DNA from: an uncultured Flavobacteriaceae bacterium
Lineage (GTDB): Bacteria > Bacteroidota > Bacteroidia > Flavobacteriales > Flavobacteriaceae
DNA length: 64,000 nucleotides
Assembly (NCBI GenBank): GCA_947501625.1
Contig: CANMWN010000001.1
Location: 248,001 to 312,000 of the forward strand
Direction of reading: 5' to 3'
A model generated the notes under the pieces. It saw only the letters and a list, made by a program, of their open reading frames with translations, ran no database searches and was not told where the DNA came from. Each line of letters opens with the position of its first letter. Position 1 is the first letter of the stretch. A program made the translations under genes and the position numbers. Below, piece after piece: positions 18,219 through 27,164 of the stretch.

Positions 18219-18396
18219 ATCGGTAAGTGCATTTAATGAGGTTGCAATTTATCATTGCAATGCCCTTGCAACCTTGGTTGCATAAATCAACACTAGAGGT
18301 TGTTGATTATTGATAAACCCTATAAACACTAGTGTTTGAGTATATATCTAGAGATTTAATGAGGGTTGCAATGGTGATAGCATGGTTGTTGCAATG
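18219..18396. repeat. non-coding stretch with inverted repeats and GGTTGCAA-type words
   Basis: No gene is visible between the IS1 remnant and 18397. It contains a perfect 14-bp palindrome AAACACTAGTGTTT (18324-18337), an inverted repeat AATCAACA/TGTTGATT with an 8-nt loop (18285-18308), the palindrome ATTGCAAT (18254-18261), and GGTTGCAA or its complement at 18240-18247, 18266-18273 and 18364-18371. The 8-mer recurs inside the two flanking genes at 18523, 18685 and 19526. Possible roles are a recombination or regulatory site for the neighbouring integrase unit; none is demonstrated. Confidence 0.5.
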
Positions 18397-19104
18397 TCAA
18401 CCTTTCAAAGTTTCATTTTTTAAATTAAAGACACTTTTTAATAAAAACATTGCTGCTTCTTTTTCGGTGATTAATGGTTTTTTCTTTTTTGGAGGAATGG
18501 ATATCTTTTTAAATTTTGGAAAGGTTGCAAGGTTGAAGTTACTTGTCTCATTCTTCTTTTTTAGAAGATTAGGAAAATGCTCTCTTAACGTTTCTAAAAC
18601 ATTAGGGTTGCTTTCAGGTAGTTCATCTCTATTTGGATAAAAGTATTTAATTAACTTACCTAAATGCTCCTTGCAACTAGTATGTTGCAACCTCAATATA
18701 CCTTTTAGATTATTATTCAATTCATTGGATAGATTAGTATCCATATCTATATGTATCCAATTGGTAATAAAGAAACAAGTTTCTGCTTGTTTAAAATAGT
18801 TGTCTAATAAAAAGTCAAATTCATGGGTTTCTAATTTACGTTTCATTTTTAATAACAAATACATATTATCTTCTAGCATCTTTCCCTTTGTAAGGGCTCC
18901 TTCATTCATTTTCTTTTTGTAAGCAATTGGACCCAACCTTTTATCAACAATAAATACCTTATTTAAAATTTCGGATTTAATGTTAGTATCCAGCCCTTGC
19001 AATAGCGCTTTTGTAAAGTCAGTTTCAGCAATATAAAATACCAATTCGTACCATAGATTACTTAAGAGTTCAATATTCCATTTTTGTAATGATTTTTTAC
19101 TCAT
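18397..19104 (-). CDS. hypothetical protein linked to the tyrosine integrase
   Basis: 235 residues, not recognised. It is mostly alpha-helical by composition, with no signal peptide or membrane helix, and ends in a Lys-rich segment (KFKKISIPPKKKKPLITEKEAA) that could contact nucleic acid. Its ATG overlaps the last codons of the integrase gene by 8 nt, so the two are translationally coupled and likely act together or were acquired together. Function unknown; an accessory factor of the integrase is one guess. Confidence 0.65.
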   Translation of the reverse strand: MSKKSLQKWNIELLSNLWYELVFYIAETDFTKALLQGLDTNIKSEILNKVFIVDKRLGPIAYKKKMNEGALTKGKMLEDNMYLLLKMKRKLETHEFDFLLDNYFKQAETCFFITNWIHIDMDTNLSNELNNNLKGILRLQHTSCKEHLGKLIKYFYPNRDELPESNPNVLETLREHFPNLLKKKNETSNFNLATFPKFKKISIPPKKKKPLITEKEAAMFLLKSVFNLKNETLKG

Positions 19105-20386
19105 CTGATTTCTTTAACATGTGTGAATAATCTTCTGGTAATTCAGCGTCTATATCTCTCAAATATTTTTCAAGTGCCTTCATTGATGAATGTCCTGTGA
19201 TTAACATCAATTTACTCTTTGCTTCAAATGGAGATGATTCTTTGACTAAGGCTCTATAGAGTTTAGTAATGTAAGTATGTCTAAAACTATACAAACCATA
19301 GTCACTTCCTAAATTAAAATGATCTTTTACCACTTTTTTAAATCGTTTGGTAAAATAATCTCTTCTATTACCCATAGCAGTATTCCATTCTCCACCAATT
19401 TGATGAGGCGTAAATAAAATACTTTCTTTATCTAATTGAGAAATGTCTGGTAAATCTTCCCATAATATATCAGGAATAATCTTCGTCTTTAACGGACTGT
19501 TTTTGGCTTTAAATTGTATCGTGTGGGTTGCAAGGTTGATATCTCCAGCCTTTAACCTACAAACTTCAATAGGTCTTAAAAAATTATAAGAAATGAATTT
19601 AATATATAGTAATAGTATAGGGTCTTTCTCTTCTAGATAGGTGAATATCTCTTCTTGTATTTCTTTCGTATAGGTTTTATTCCTTTTAGGTATCGATTTT
19701 AATACAGGAATCTTTTTTATAAAATTCTGTCTGACAATATCATTATCTTCTAGTACTTGCAATAGACTACTCAAGTCAGTTCTAAAATTGTTTCTATTTC
19801 TTGGACTAGTCTTTAATAACACATCATTTAAAAAATCACTCACTAGTTTTTTATTTAGTTGCTGTATTTTTTCAATTTCAGGATGATGTTTTTCAAGCCA
19901 TTGTAAAAAGTTCTTCAATTTATTTTTATAACCTCTTAATGTAGTAGGTGAGAGTAACTGCTCTTTTAGTTTCAAACTAAAGTCAAAAGCAACTTGCAAG
20001 GTCATTGATTCTTCTTCAACCACATTGCTTGTTGATGGGTTGGAAGTTGTCTTGGTATTTAACTTTTGATACAACTCCGTATTATCTGCAAATGGATTAT
20101 AGCCAAGTCTTAATAGTTTGAGTAAACTCTTTCTATAAGCAACCAAAACAGTCATTCGCTCTTCTTTGGTTTTAAACTTATTTGCAATGCCATAAATAGG
20201 AGTTACACGTTTTAATTTTCCAGTTGTTGGATTGCGATAAGAAAAATAGACATACCAACGTTTTGCTAAATCTCCGTTGGCAGAGTATATTTTTGGGTTA
20301 GAATAAGTGTGCTTTTGTGACAAATCGTATGCAGTTTCGTATGCAATTTCTTTATCAAAGGTAAGAATTTCATTTAATGTAGGCAT
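19097..20386 (-). CDS. tyrosine recombinase/integrase next to tRNA-Met
   Basis: 429 residues: N-terminal AP2-like arm-binding region (YVYFSYRNPTTGKLKRV), SAM-like core-binding domain (about 140-235) and the catalytic domain (about 245-420). Catalytic residues are visible: Arg in NFLRPIEVCRL, Lys in KAKNSPLK, the box YSFRHTY (the first His of HxxR is replaced by Tyr/Ser, as in many Bacteroidota integrases), GHSS, and the nucleophile Tyr in EKYLRDI. It lies 54 nt behind the 3' end of the initiator tRNA gene on the same strand, the classic position of an element integrated in a tRNA. Its ATG is separated from the tRNA terminator only by seven T residues, so it has no room for its own promoter or leader there. 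Confidence 0.9.
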   Translation of the reverse strand: MPTLNEILTFDKEIAYETAYDLSQKHTYSNPKIYSANGDLAKRWYVYFSYRNPTTGKLKRVTPIYGIANKFKTKEERMTVLVAYRKSLLKLLRLGYNPFADNTELYQKLNTKTTSNPSTSNVVEEESMTLQVAFDFSLKLKEQLLSPTTLRGYKNKLKNFLQWLEKHHPEIEKIQQLNKKLVSDFLNDVLLKTSPRNRNNFRTDLSSLLQVLEDNDIVRQNFIKKIPVLKSIPKRNKTYTKEIQEEIFTYLEEKDPILLLYIKFISYNFLRPIEVCRLKAGDINLATHTIQFKAKNSPLKTKIIPDILWEDLPDISQLDKESILFTPHQIGGEWNTAMGNRRDYFTKRFKKVVKDHFNLGSDYGLYSFRHTYITKLYRALVKESSPFEAKSKLMLITGHSSMKALEKYLRDIDAELPEDYSHMLKKSDE

Positions 20387-20415
20387 AAAAAAACGGTTTA
20401 GATAAGTCTAAACCG
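20387..20415 (-). terminator. intrinsic terminator downstream of tRNA-Met, abutting the integrase start
   Basis: On the minus strand an 8-bp perfect stem (CGGTTTAG / CTAAACCG, 6-nt loop, 20394-20415) is followed by seven T residues (20393-20387), and the integrase ATG begins at 20386. It should end tRNA transcription; leakage through it is the simplest route to integrase mRNA. Confidence 0.85.
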
Positions 20416-20440
20416 CTGTTTTTGAATGATTTTTGTTTTG

Positions 20441-20513
<73 letters not shown>

Positions 20514-20523
20514 ATTTGGACTG

Positions 20524-20531
20524 CAAAGATA
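20524..20531 (-). promoter_or_regulatory. -7 promoter box of the tRNA-fMet gene
   Basis: The minus strand reads TATCTTTG, a perfect TAnnTTTG, ending 10 nt before the tRNA 5' end. No clear TTTG -33 element is seen at the usual distance. It is back to back with the era promoter. Confidence 0.6.
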
Positions 20532-20573
20532 TAACTATTATTTGATTTAGTAAAATAATTTAGCGATTAAACG

Positions 20574-20581
20574 TACCTTTG
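20574..20581 (+). promoter_or_regulatory. -7 promoter box of era
   Basis: TACCTTTG is a perfect TAnnTTTG box ending 18 nt before the ATG at 20600. It overlaps the upstream in-frame TTG at 20579, which therefore lies inside the promoter and cannot be the start codon. Confidence 0.65.
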
Positions 20582-20599
20582 CGTCCCAAAACATTGAAA

Positions 20600-21481
20600 A
20601 TGACACACAAAGCAGGTTTTGTAAATATTATTGGCAATCCTAATGTTGGAAAATCCACCTTAATGAATGCATTGGTAGGCGAACGTTTATCGATTATTAC
20701 CTCAAAAGCACAAACGACAAGGCATCGTATTTTAGGTATTGTTAATGGTGATGATTTTCAAGTGTTATTTTCCGATACCCCAGGGATTATCAAGCCAGCA
20801 TATCAACTACAAGAGTCAATGATGGATTTTGTAAAATCGGCATTTGAAGATGCTGATGTGTTGATTTACATGGTTGAAATGGGTGAAAAAGAATTAAAAG
20901 ACGAACAATTTTTTAAAAAAATTACGAATTCAAAAATTCCTGTTTTATTGTTGATTAATAAAATTGACAAAGCAACTCAAGAGCAAGTAGAAGAAAAATT
21001 AGCATACTGGCAAGAAAAAGTTCCAAATGCTGAAGTGTTTTTAATTTCGGCGTTAGAAAAATTTAATATTGAAGGTGTTTTTAATGCTATTCTTGAAAAA
21101 CTACCAGAATCTCCAGCATTTTACCCTAAAGATCAATTGACTGACAAACCAGAACGTTTTTTTGTAAATGAAGCCATCAGAGAGAAAATCCTAATGCATT
21201 ACAAGAAAGAGATTCCTTATGCCGTAGAAATTGAAACCGAAGAATTTATTGAAGATGAGAAAATTATCAAAATCCGATCAATTATTATGGTGGAGAGAAA
21301 TACTCAAAAAGGAATTATAATTGGACATAAAGGAAGTGCCTTAAAACGTGTAGGTGTTGAAGCGAGAAAGGATTTAGAAAAGTTTTTTCAGAAAAAAATT
21401 CACTTAGAATTGTATGTTAAAGTCAATAAAGATTGGAGAAATAATAAAAACCAATTACGAAGATTTGGCTATCAAGAATAA
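20600..21481 (+). CDS. era: GTPase Era (16S rRNA maturation / 30S assembly)
   Basis: 293 residues from the ATG at 20600 (MTHKAGFVNIIGNPNVGKST). Era is an essential GTPase that binds the 3' end of 16S rRNA and helps mature the small ribosomal subunit. Visible: G1 GNPNVGKST, G3 DTPG, G4 NKID, and the C-terminal KH domain with the RNA-binding GHKGSALKRVGVEARKDLE motif. The longer frame beginning at TTG 20579 is rejected because that codon is within the -7 box. The gene ends one base before the convergent minus-strand gene. Confidence 0.97.
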   Translation: MTHKAGFVNIIGNPNVGKSTLMNALVGERLSIITSKAQTTRHRILGIVNGDDFQVLFSDTPGIIKPAYQLQESMMDFVKSAFEDADVLIYMVEMGEKELKDEQFFKKITNSKIPVLLLINKIDKATQEQVEEKLAYWQEKVPNAEVFLISALEKFNIEGVFNAILEKLPESPAFYPKDQLTDKPERFFVNEAIREKILMHYKKEIPYAVEIETEEFIEDEKIIKIRSIIMVERNTQKGIIIGHKGSALKRVGVEARKDLEKFFQKKIHLELYVKVNKDWRNNKNQLRRFGYQE

Positions 21482-21482
21482 T

Positions 21483-21989
21483 TTATTTTTTCTCCAGAGT
21501 TTGGATTAAAAAATCATGCAATTCCTCTATCTGTTTATTCCCTGTATCTTTACCAACTCTTCCAAGAAAATATAAAAGAATCCAAAGTAAAGGGAAAAAT
21601 ATAGTCATAACCATTGGGAAAACAGTACTTTTTTCAAAAGTCCATCGCACATACCAAAGAATTAAAAATCCTATAAAACCAACAGCCACACCAAAATGAA
21701 TAAACATAAAAAGTGTCCATACTTGAGGCTTAGGTCCTACTAATCCTTTAACAATACTTTTATTTTCTTCAATTTCTTCAATTTCAACATTCAATTGTGG
21801 AGACCAAAAATGACTCTCTACTTCAGGAACATCAATAACAATATGACCATCCACAATTTTAGAACAATATTTACAATCGCCTTTTTTCAAATTTGATTTA
21901 AACTTTTCTAACAATTGCTCATGATTTTCATCAAGTTCAATTCTAAATCGAGGTCTTAAATGTATATCGCTATTTTTTTGTTCTTTCAT
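21483..21989 (-). CDS. conserved hypothetical membrane protein
   Basis: 168 residues, family not recognised. The N-terminal half is soluble and charged, with a CKYC pair (about 39-42) and a GHIVIDVPE strand. Two membrane helices follow (VWTLFMFIHFGVAVGFIGFLI and FPMVMTIFFPLLWILLYFLG) and a short charged tail. It sits between era and der, convergent with era by one base. Nothing in the sequence suggests a specific activity. Confidence 0.75.
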   Translation of the reverse strand: MKEQKNSDIHLRPRFRIELDENHEQLLEKFKSNLKKGDCKYCSKIVDGHIVIDVPEVESHFWSPQLNVEIEEIEENKSIVKGLVGPKPQVWTLFMFIHFGVAVGFIGFLILWYVRWTFEKSTVFPMVMTIFFPLLWILLYFLGRVGKDTGNKQIEELHDFLIQTLEKK

Positions 21990-22063
21990 TTTAATTCTTT
22001 AAAAAACTTAAAGTTACGTTATTTTCATCTGTAAGAAAACGTATTAGAGAAGATAAATTTATG

Positions 22064-22071
22064 TAATTTTG
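22064..22071 (+). promoter_or_regulatory. -7 promoter box of der
   Basis: TAATTTTG matches TAnnTTTG and ends 16 nt before the der ATG at 22088, giving a very short leader. No convincing TTTG -33 element was found. Confidence 0.5.
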
Positions 22072-22087
22072 CACAAATTTTTCATCA

Positions 22088-23392
22088 ATGAACACAATAG
22101 TTGCCATAGTTGGACGTCCAAATGTAGGGAAATCAACTTTATTTAACAGATTGATACAGCGCCGTGAAGCGATTGTAGATTCGGTAAGTGGCGTTACTCG
22201 TGACCGTCATTATGGGAAAAGTGATTGGAATGGTAAAAACTTTTCGGTAATTGATACAGGAGGTTATGCAGTAGGTTCTGATGATATTTTTGAAGAAGAA
22301 ATAAGAAAACAAGTTCAATTAGCAATAGACGAAGCAGACATTATCGTTTTTGTTGTTGATGTTACCGAAGGTATTACTCCTATGGATACTGAAGTTGCCA
22401 ATTTACTTCGCAAAGTTAAGAAGCCTATTTTTATGGCAGTTAATAAGGTTGATAATGCCATGAGAGCAGAAGATGCGTATGAATTTTACAATCTTGGCTT
22501 AGGTGACTATCATACTATATCTTCAATAAACGGAAGTGGAACAGGAGATTTATTGGATGCAATTGCCGAAATAATTCCTGAAGAAATAGAAGAAGAAAAG
22601 GATGAACTACCTAGATTTGCAGTAGTTGGAAGACCAAATGCTGGAAAATCTTCTTTCATCAATGCCTTGATAGGTGAAGAAAGAAACATTGTTACCAATA
22701 TTGCTGGTACTACGCGCGATTCTATTGACACCAAATACAATCGATTTGGTTTTGATTTTAACTTAGTTGATACTGCAGGAATTCGTAGAAAATCTAAAGT
22801 AAAAGAAGACTTGGAATTTTATTCGGTTATGCGTGCTGTTCGTGCTATTGAATATTGTGACGTTGCAATTGTAGTGATTGACGCAACTCGTGGATTTGAA
22901 GGTCAAGATCAAAATATTTTTTGGTTGGCCGAAAAAAACAAAAAGGGAATTGTAATTCTTGTAAACAAATGGGATTTGGTTCAAAAAGAAACCAATACTG
23001 TTAAAGAATATGAAGCATTTGTAAGAAAGGAAATTGCTCCATTTACTGATGTTCCAATTATATTTATTTCAGCATTAACAAAACAACGTATTTTTAAGGC
23101 TATTGAGACTGCTGTTGGTGTGTATGAAAACCGCTCAAAAAGAATCCCTACGAGTAAGTTAAATGAAACTATGCTGGAGATAATCCAACACAATCCTCCA
23201 CCAGCAACCAAAGGGAAGTTTGTAAAAATCAAATACTGCATGCAATTACCCACACCTACACCACAGTTTGTATTTTTTGCCAACCTTCCTCAGTATGTAA
23301 AAGACCCTTACAAACGATTTATTGAAAACAAACTTCGAGAAATTTATGATTTTAAAGGAGTTCCGATTGTGATTTATTTTAGAAAGAAATAA
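22088..23392 (+). CDS. der: GTPase Der (EngA), 50S ribosome assembly
   Basis: 434 residues with two tandem GTPase domains, unique to Der/EngA: G1 motifs GRPNVGKST (residues 8-16) and GRPNAGKSS (about 181-189), G3 DTGG and DTAG, G4 NKVD and NKWD. The C-terminal KH-like domain ([22 protein letters not shown]) completes the family plan. Der is essential for 50S subunit maturation. Its stop is one base from the stop of the convergent PqqB-like gene. Confidence 0.97.
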   Translation: MNTIVAIVGRPNVGKSTLFNRLIQRREAIVDSVSGVTRDRHYGKSDWNGKNFSVIDTGGYAVGSDDIFEEEIRKQVQLAIDEADIIVFVVDVTEGITPMDTEVANLLRKVKKPIFMAVNKVDNAMRAEDAYEFYNLGLGDYHTISSINGSGTGDLLDAIAEIIPEEIEEEKDELPRFAVVGRPNAGKSSFINALIGEERNIVTNIAGTTRDSIDTKYNRFGFDFNLVDTAGIRRKSKVKEDLEFYSVMRAVRAIEYCDVAIVVIDATRGFEGQDQNIFWLAEKNKKGIVILVNKWDLVQKETNTVKEYEAFVRKEIAPFTDVPIIFISALTKQRIFKAIETAVGVYENRSKRIPTSKLNETMLEIIQHNPPPATKGKFVKIKYCMQLPTPTPQFVFFANLPQYVKDPYKRFIENKLREIYDFKGVPIVIYFRKK

Positions 23393-23393
23393 A

Positions 23394-24335
23394 TTATATT
23401 TCTATTACCATTTCTTGCCTCGCAATATTAAATCCGTTTTTTAAAACTTGTTTTTGCGCGTCACTACCATCTATTAATAGTGGGTTAGTATGATTAAAGT
23501 GAATAAAGTAAACTTTGCCTTTATCTTCTTTTGATAAATTTTTAAGCAAATCCATACTTTCTACCACAAAAGGATGTGGCACTTCATTCATATCTCTATT
23601 TATCTCTCCATCTTTAAAAAAAGTAGCATCCAGCAAAGCAACATCCACTTCTTTTACATAATCAACTATACTTCTATCCCATTTACTCCATTTATCAATA
23701 TCTGGAACAAACAATGCTTTTTTTGAATTCACATCAATCAAAAAGCCAACAGTTTCAGAAAACTCATCACGATGTGGCACTAGAATTGGCGTAACTTTTA
23801 TTCTATCATTTAAAACTATTGCTGAATCTTTTTCAAGGTCTTTCAACTCTATATTTTTTAAATTCACCAACTGGCTCCAAGGACCATTTGAACTTAAAAA
23901 AGATTTCATTTTTGACATAGTAAATACAGGTATTTTTTTAGCACCCATCACTTCTCTTCCCAAGTGCATTAAACCTGTATAGTGACCTATATGAGCATGT
24001 GTCAGAAATATTCCGTTTGGAAATTTATAAGAATTTTCTGTTTGATTTGAAAGTAGTTTTAATTGCTCTGGAAAATCAGGAGTTGCGTCAAAAATCCAAC
24101 TTTCATTTGATATTGGGTCCATCAATGCAATTGAAGAAACAAATCTTGAATTTGAAGGGTTATCATAAACTCTTTGACAGCATTCCTTTTCACATCCTGC
24201 TTGCGGATATCCTGCATCTTGAGCGTTCCCTAAAACAAATAAATAAGGAGATTCTATTCCAATTCTTTTATCCTTTACTTCATTGTTACAGGAAATAAAT
24301 AACACTAAAAACACAAGTATAAATCTAAACTTCAT
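23394..24335 (-). CDS. metallo-beta-lactamase-fold lipoprotein, PqqB-like
   Basis: 313 residues from the ATG at 24335, chosen because it gives a lipoprotein signal (MKFRFILVFLVLFISCNNE); the longer frame to 24422 adds 29 Arg-rich residues overlapping the upstream gene. The metal-binding motif HAHIGH (HxHxxH-type with Ile where Asp is usual) and later Asp and His residues (VPHRDE, LLDATFF, HFNHTNP) show the MBL fold; the start of the mature protein, LGNAQDAGYPQAGC, resembles PqqB. There are no other PQQ synthesis genes nearby, so PQQ synthesis is not implied. The ATG overlaps the stop of 24335-24874 (TGATG). Confidence 0.8.
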   Translation of the reverse strand: MKFRFILVFLVLFISCNNEVKDKRIGIESPYLFVLGNAQDAGYPQAGCEKECCQRVYDNPSNSRFVSSIALMDPISNESWIFDATPDFPEQLKLLSNQTENSYKFPNGIFLTHAHIGHYTGLMHLGREVMGAKKIPVFTMSKMKSFLSSNGPWSQLVNLKNIELKDLEKDSAIVLNDRIKVTPILVPHRDEFSETVGFLIDVNSKKALFVPDIDKWSKWDRSIVDYVKEVDVALLDATFFKDGEINRDMNEVPHPFVVESMDLLKNLSKEDKGKVYFIHFNHTNPLLIDGSDAQKQVLKNGFNIARQEMVIEI

Positions 24336-24874
24336 CAATCTAAAATATGAAAGGATTCTAAAATATAGTGAATTCCTATTATTCCTAACGCAATCCATTC
24401 GGCAACGAAAAGAGAAATCCAATCGAATTTAAAATGTGCCAACAATGCAAATACAATAGTTAGCGCAAACAAACTAGCAACTAATTTTTGCTTTTTTGAG
24501 GTATAATAACTGATCACTACGGCACTACCCAAAAAGAAAATAACAGCAAAAGCATAATGCAACTTTTGAAACTCTTCATAATGAAAAAGCACTACTCCCA
24601 TCAATGAAATTCCTAAAACACTATTATACCATTTTTGTTCCTTCACAACTCCGTTGACTAGAAACATCATTGCAGCCATAGTCAACAAAAAAACATAGAT
24701 TTGATTTTCTTGCATATCCGCATATGCACTGATACTATCACGAACTTTATTACAGTCAAATAAGATTAAAATAAGAGGAATGAAAAGGCATATAAAAGCC
24801 AAAACACGTTCGAGTTTTAAAAACCCAACGATTCCGTCTTTCATTGCTATAATAGACTTACCAAAATCGCTCAT
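24335..24874 (-). CDS. multi-pass membrane protein of unknown function
   Basis: 179 residues with about six hydrophobic helices (VLAFICLFIPLILILFDC, IYVFLLTMAAMMFLVNGVV, FAVIFFLGSAVVISYYT, VASLFALTIVFALLAHF and others). No conserved catalytic motif was recognised. It is translationally coupled to the PqqB-like gene (1-nt overlap) and 15 nt from the TPM gene, so it is part of the LemA/TPM operon. Confidence 0.75.
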   Translation of the reverse strand: MSDFGKSIIAMKDGIVGFLKLERVLAFICLFIPLILILFDCNKVRDSISAYADMQENQIYVFLLTMAAMMFLVNGVVKEQKWYNSVLGISLMGVVLFHYEEFQKLHYAFAVIFFLGSAVVISYYTSKKQKLVASLFALTIVFALLAHFKFDWISLFVAEWIALGIIGIHYILESFHILD

Positions 24875-24889
24875 AAATAAATTATTTGA

Positions 24890-25711
24890 TTACCATCCTC
24901 CAGAAGCACCACCTCCACCAAAGCCTCCACCACCGAAACCTCCTCCGAAACCGCCTCCGAAACCGCCACTAAAGCCGCCACCTGAAGAACCTCCAAATCC
25001 ACCTCGACCAAATCCGCCACTTCTTCCAGCATTGCTTAAAATTATAGCCTCTAAAATACTTGAAGCAGCATCCTTTCTTCTACCTCCACGATTGTTATGG
25101 TTTCCTCCACCACGATTTCTTTTTGACAAGATTATCATCAGAATAATGAAGAAAATAAATAGTATTAGACCTATTGGAATCCCAGAACTTTTACTTTCAT
25201 ATTGATTGTTATTTTGATATTCACCGCTCAACGCAGCAATCATCACATCAGTAGCATCATCTATACCTTTATAAAAATTTCCTTCTCTAAAATTGGGTGC
25301 CAATACATTTCTAATAATTCTACTTGACAAGGCATCGGTTAATAAGTGTTCAACTCCATAACCTGTTTGAATAGTCATTTTTCGGTCATTTTTAGCAATT
25401 AATAAAAACACACCATTATCTTCTTTTTCTTGACCTATTCCCCATTTATGCGCCCATTTCGTAGCATAATATGAGATTTCATTATTTCCAATAGTATTTA
25501 CGGTTGCAACAACAATCTGCGTAGAAGTAGAATCGGCATAATTGATTAACTTTTGTTCCAACGATTGCTTTTCTATTCCCGACAATAAATTAGCACCGTC
25601 ATAAACACTTGTTTGAATTTTGGGAACTTCAGGAATTTCTTGAGCGTTGGTATGAATACTTAACGTAGTTAAGAATACAATTAAACAATATTTAAAAATA
25701 ACGCTTCTCAA
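24890..25711 (-). CDS. TPM-domain protein with Gly-rich tail (YgcG family)
   Basis: 273 residues: signal peptide, TPM domain at about 30-165 (VYDGANLLSGIEKQSLEQKL, TQIVVATVNTIG, DNGVFLLIAKNDRKMTIQTGYG), one membrane helix (GLILFIFFIILMIILSK), then a tail made almost only of Gly, Phe and Ser ending GGGGASGGW. TPM domains were first described as thylakoid photosystem II repair phosphatases; bacterial members are envelope proteins of uncertain activity. It is adjacent to the second TPM gene and to lemA, an arrangement found widely in bacteria. Confidence 0.9.
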   Translation of the reverse strand: MRSVIFKYCLIVFLTTLSIHTNAQEIPEVPKIQTSVYDGANLLSGIEKQSLEQKLINYADSTSTQIVVATVNTIGNNEISYYATKWAHKWGIGQEKEDNGVFLLIAKNDRKMTIQTGYGVEHLLTDALSSRIIRNVLAPNFREGNFYKGIDDATDVMIAALSGEYQNNNQYESKSSGIPIGLILFIFFIILMIILSKRNRGGGNHNNRGGRRKDAASSILEAIILSNAGRSGGFGRGGFGGSSGGGFSGGFGGGFGGGFGGGGFGGGGASGGW

Positions 25712-26152
25712 TTATAAACCTTTTGAAATTTCATCAGATAATTCATTGGAATCATCCGACTTGATTGGAAATAATTTTTTAAGTTTCTCACCAACTTTTT
25801 CGATAGCCAATATCAATCCTTGTGCATTTGCGTTTTTTTGAAAATGATTCAAAACCAACTCTGTTTCACTTTCCCAAAAGTCTTTAGGAGTTTGTTGATA
25901 GATACCTCTATCTCCATAGATGGCAAATTGTTTACTCTCAACTGCTACATAGAACAACACGCCGTTTTGTTCTTTGGTTTGATCCATATTTAAAAACGAA
26001 AACACCTCCTTCGCACGTTGCAAAGAAGGTATTTCATTGATTGTTTCTATATGTACTCGGATTTCTCCTGAAGTATTTTTTTCAGCCGATTTAATTGCAG
26101 CAATTACTTGCTGCTCGTCTTGTGCAGATAAAAACGCCTCAACTTTTGACAT
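25712..26152 (-). CDS. TPM-domain protein without signal peptide
   Basis: 146 residues with a single TPM domain (EIRVHIETINEIPSLQRAKEVF, NGVLFYVAVESKQFAIYGDRGIYQ). There is no signal peptide or membrane helix, in contrast to its larger neighbour. It ends one base before the start of 24890-25711 and begins 3 nt after lemA. The pairing of a short and a long TPM protein behind LemA is typical of Bacteroidota; biochemical role unknown. Confidence 0.9.
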   Translation of the reverse strand: MSKVEAFLSAQDEQQVIAAIKSAEKNTSGEIRVHIETINEIPSLQRAKEVFSFLNMDQTKEQNGVLFYVAVESKQFAIYGDRGIYQQTPKDFWESETELVLNHFQKNANAQGLILAIEKVGEKLKKLFPIKSDDSNELSDEISKGL

Positions 26153-26155
26153 TTA

Positions 26156-26761
26156 CTAGTCTTTGTTATTGTTAAAATCTAACTCTGGAACTTTTTCTGA
26201 ACCTGGATCTGATTTGTAACGAGCCATTTCTTTAAATCCAAAAAGATTAGCCAATATTTTTCCAGGAAATTTAGTTGTGAAAATATCATAGGTATTTACA
26301 GCATCATTAAAACGATCACGAGCCACATTAATTCTATTTTCTGTACCTTCTTGTTGAGCAATAAAATCTTTATAAGTCTGTGTTGCGGTCAATTCAGGAT
26401 ATCGCTCTACAACTACCATCAATTTGTTAAAAGCTCCTTGTAGACCAGTTTGCGCTTGTTGAAATTTCGCTAATTGCTCAGGAGTAATATTTGAGGGATC
26501 AATCGTAACTGATGTTGCTTTTGATCTTGCTTCAATAACATCTTTTAACGTACCTCTTTCAAAATCAGAAGCGCCCTGCACAGTTGATATTACAGTACTA
26601 TACAAATCATTTCTACGTTGGTAAGAACTTTCTACATCTGCCCAAGCAGTTTTGGCATTTGCTTCATGTTCTACAGCCGTATTGTTAAACCCTACAGCCC
26701 AATTATAAAGCCCAAAAGCAACAACAACAAGTATGATTAAAGGTATTAGAAATTTTTTCAT
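26156..26761 (-). CDS. lemA: LemA family protein
   Basis: 201 residues. One N-terminal membrane helix (FLIPLIILVVVAFGLYNWAVG) is followed by the LemA four-helix domain with its typical segments AWADVESSYQRRNDLYSTVISTVQG, ELTATQTYKDFIAQQEGTENRI and ARDRFNDAVNTYD. LemA proteins are anchored with most of the chain outside the inner membrane; the function is not established. The start overlaps the MerR gene stop (ATGA), indicating coupled translation. Confidence 0.93.
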   Translation of the reverse strand: MKKFLIPLIILVVVAFGLYNWAVGFNNTAVEHEANAKTAWADVESSYQRRNDLYSTVISTVQGASDFERGTLKDVIEARSKATSVTIDPSNITPEQLAKFQQAQTGLQGAFNKLMVVVERYPELTATQTYKDFIAQQEGTENRINVARDRFNDAVNTYDIFTTKFPGKILANLFGFKEMARYKSDPGSEKVPELDFNNNKD

Positions 26762-27090
26762 GATAGTTGATTTTTAATATTAATAAGTTCTTGTTTTATA
26801 TTTTCTAGATTTGAAATAATCTGGTGATTATCCAATATGTTTTTAGGGTTCTCTTTCATTTTCTTGCGTGCACCATCTAGCGTAAAGCCCTTTTCTTTAA
26901 CTAAATGATAAATCAGTTTTAGATTTTGTAAATCGGTTTGAGTAAAAAGACGATTTCCTTTTTTATTTTTTTTAGGTTTTAGAATGTCAAACTCATTTTC
27001 CCAAAAACGAATCAAAGAAGTATTGACATCAAAAGCTTTCGCTACTTCGCCAATTTTATAATATCTTTTTTCTGGTAAATCTATGTGCAT
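26758..27090 (-). CDS. MerR-family transcriptional regulator
   Basis: 110 residues, essentially a MerR DNA-binding domain: YYKIGEVAKAFDVNTSLIRFWENEF (helix-turn-helix) and the wing NRLFTQTDLQNLKLIYHLVKEKGFTLDGARKKM, followed by a short helix. No C-terminal ligand-binding or Cys-metal domain is present, so the signal is not metal in an obvious way. It overlaps lemA by 4 nt and probably regulates this operon or a cell-envelope set; the target is inferred only. Confidence 0.9.
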   Translation of the reverse strand: MHIDLPEKRYYKIGEVAKAFDVNTSLIRFWENEFDILKPKKNKKGNRLFTQTDLQNLKLIYHLVKEKGFTLDGARKKMKENPKNILDNHQIISNLENIKQELINIKNQLS

Positions 27091-27164
27091 ATTCTTCGCA
27101 ATTGTAAGAGATACGAATATACAAAAAAAATTAGTTGATAATAATCAATGCATTAGATAAGCGT

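Noticed and set aside
18332-18640. Plus-strand ORF of 102 codons opposite the unknown integrase-linked gene
   Set aside because: It lies mostly antisense to 18397-19104, has a Phe/Lys-biased composition and no recognisable motif.
17561-20440. A second attachment site (copy of the tRNA 3' end) for the integrase
   Set aside because: I looked for a repeat of the tRNA 3' end or of its terminator hairpin in the accessory patch down to 17.5 kb and found none, so element ends cannot be defined.
20579-20599. Upstream TTG start for era
   Set aside because: The codon is part of the TACCTTTG promoter box and the ATG at 20600 gives the normal Era N terminus.
24336-24422. Longer start for the PqqB-like gene
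   Set aside because: It adds 29 Arg-rich residues in front of a perfect lipoprotein signal and overlaps the upstream gene; the 24335 start overlaps the upstream stop by one base, as expected for coupling.
24780-25205. Plus-strand ORF of 141 codons with a Pro-rich stretch
   Set aside because: It is the antisense of the Gly-rich tail of the TPM protein (Gly codons GGx read as CCx = Pro). The minus-strand gene has a full domain and operon context.
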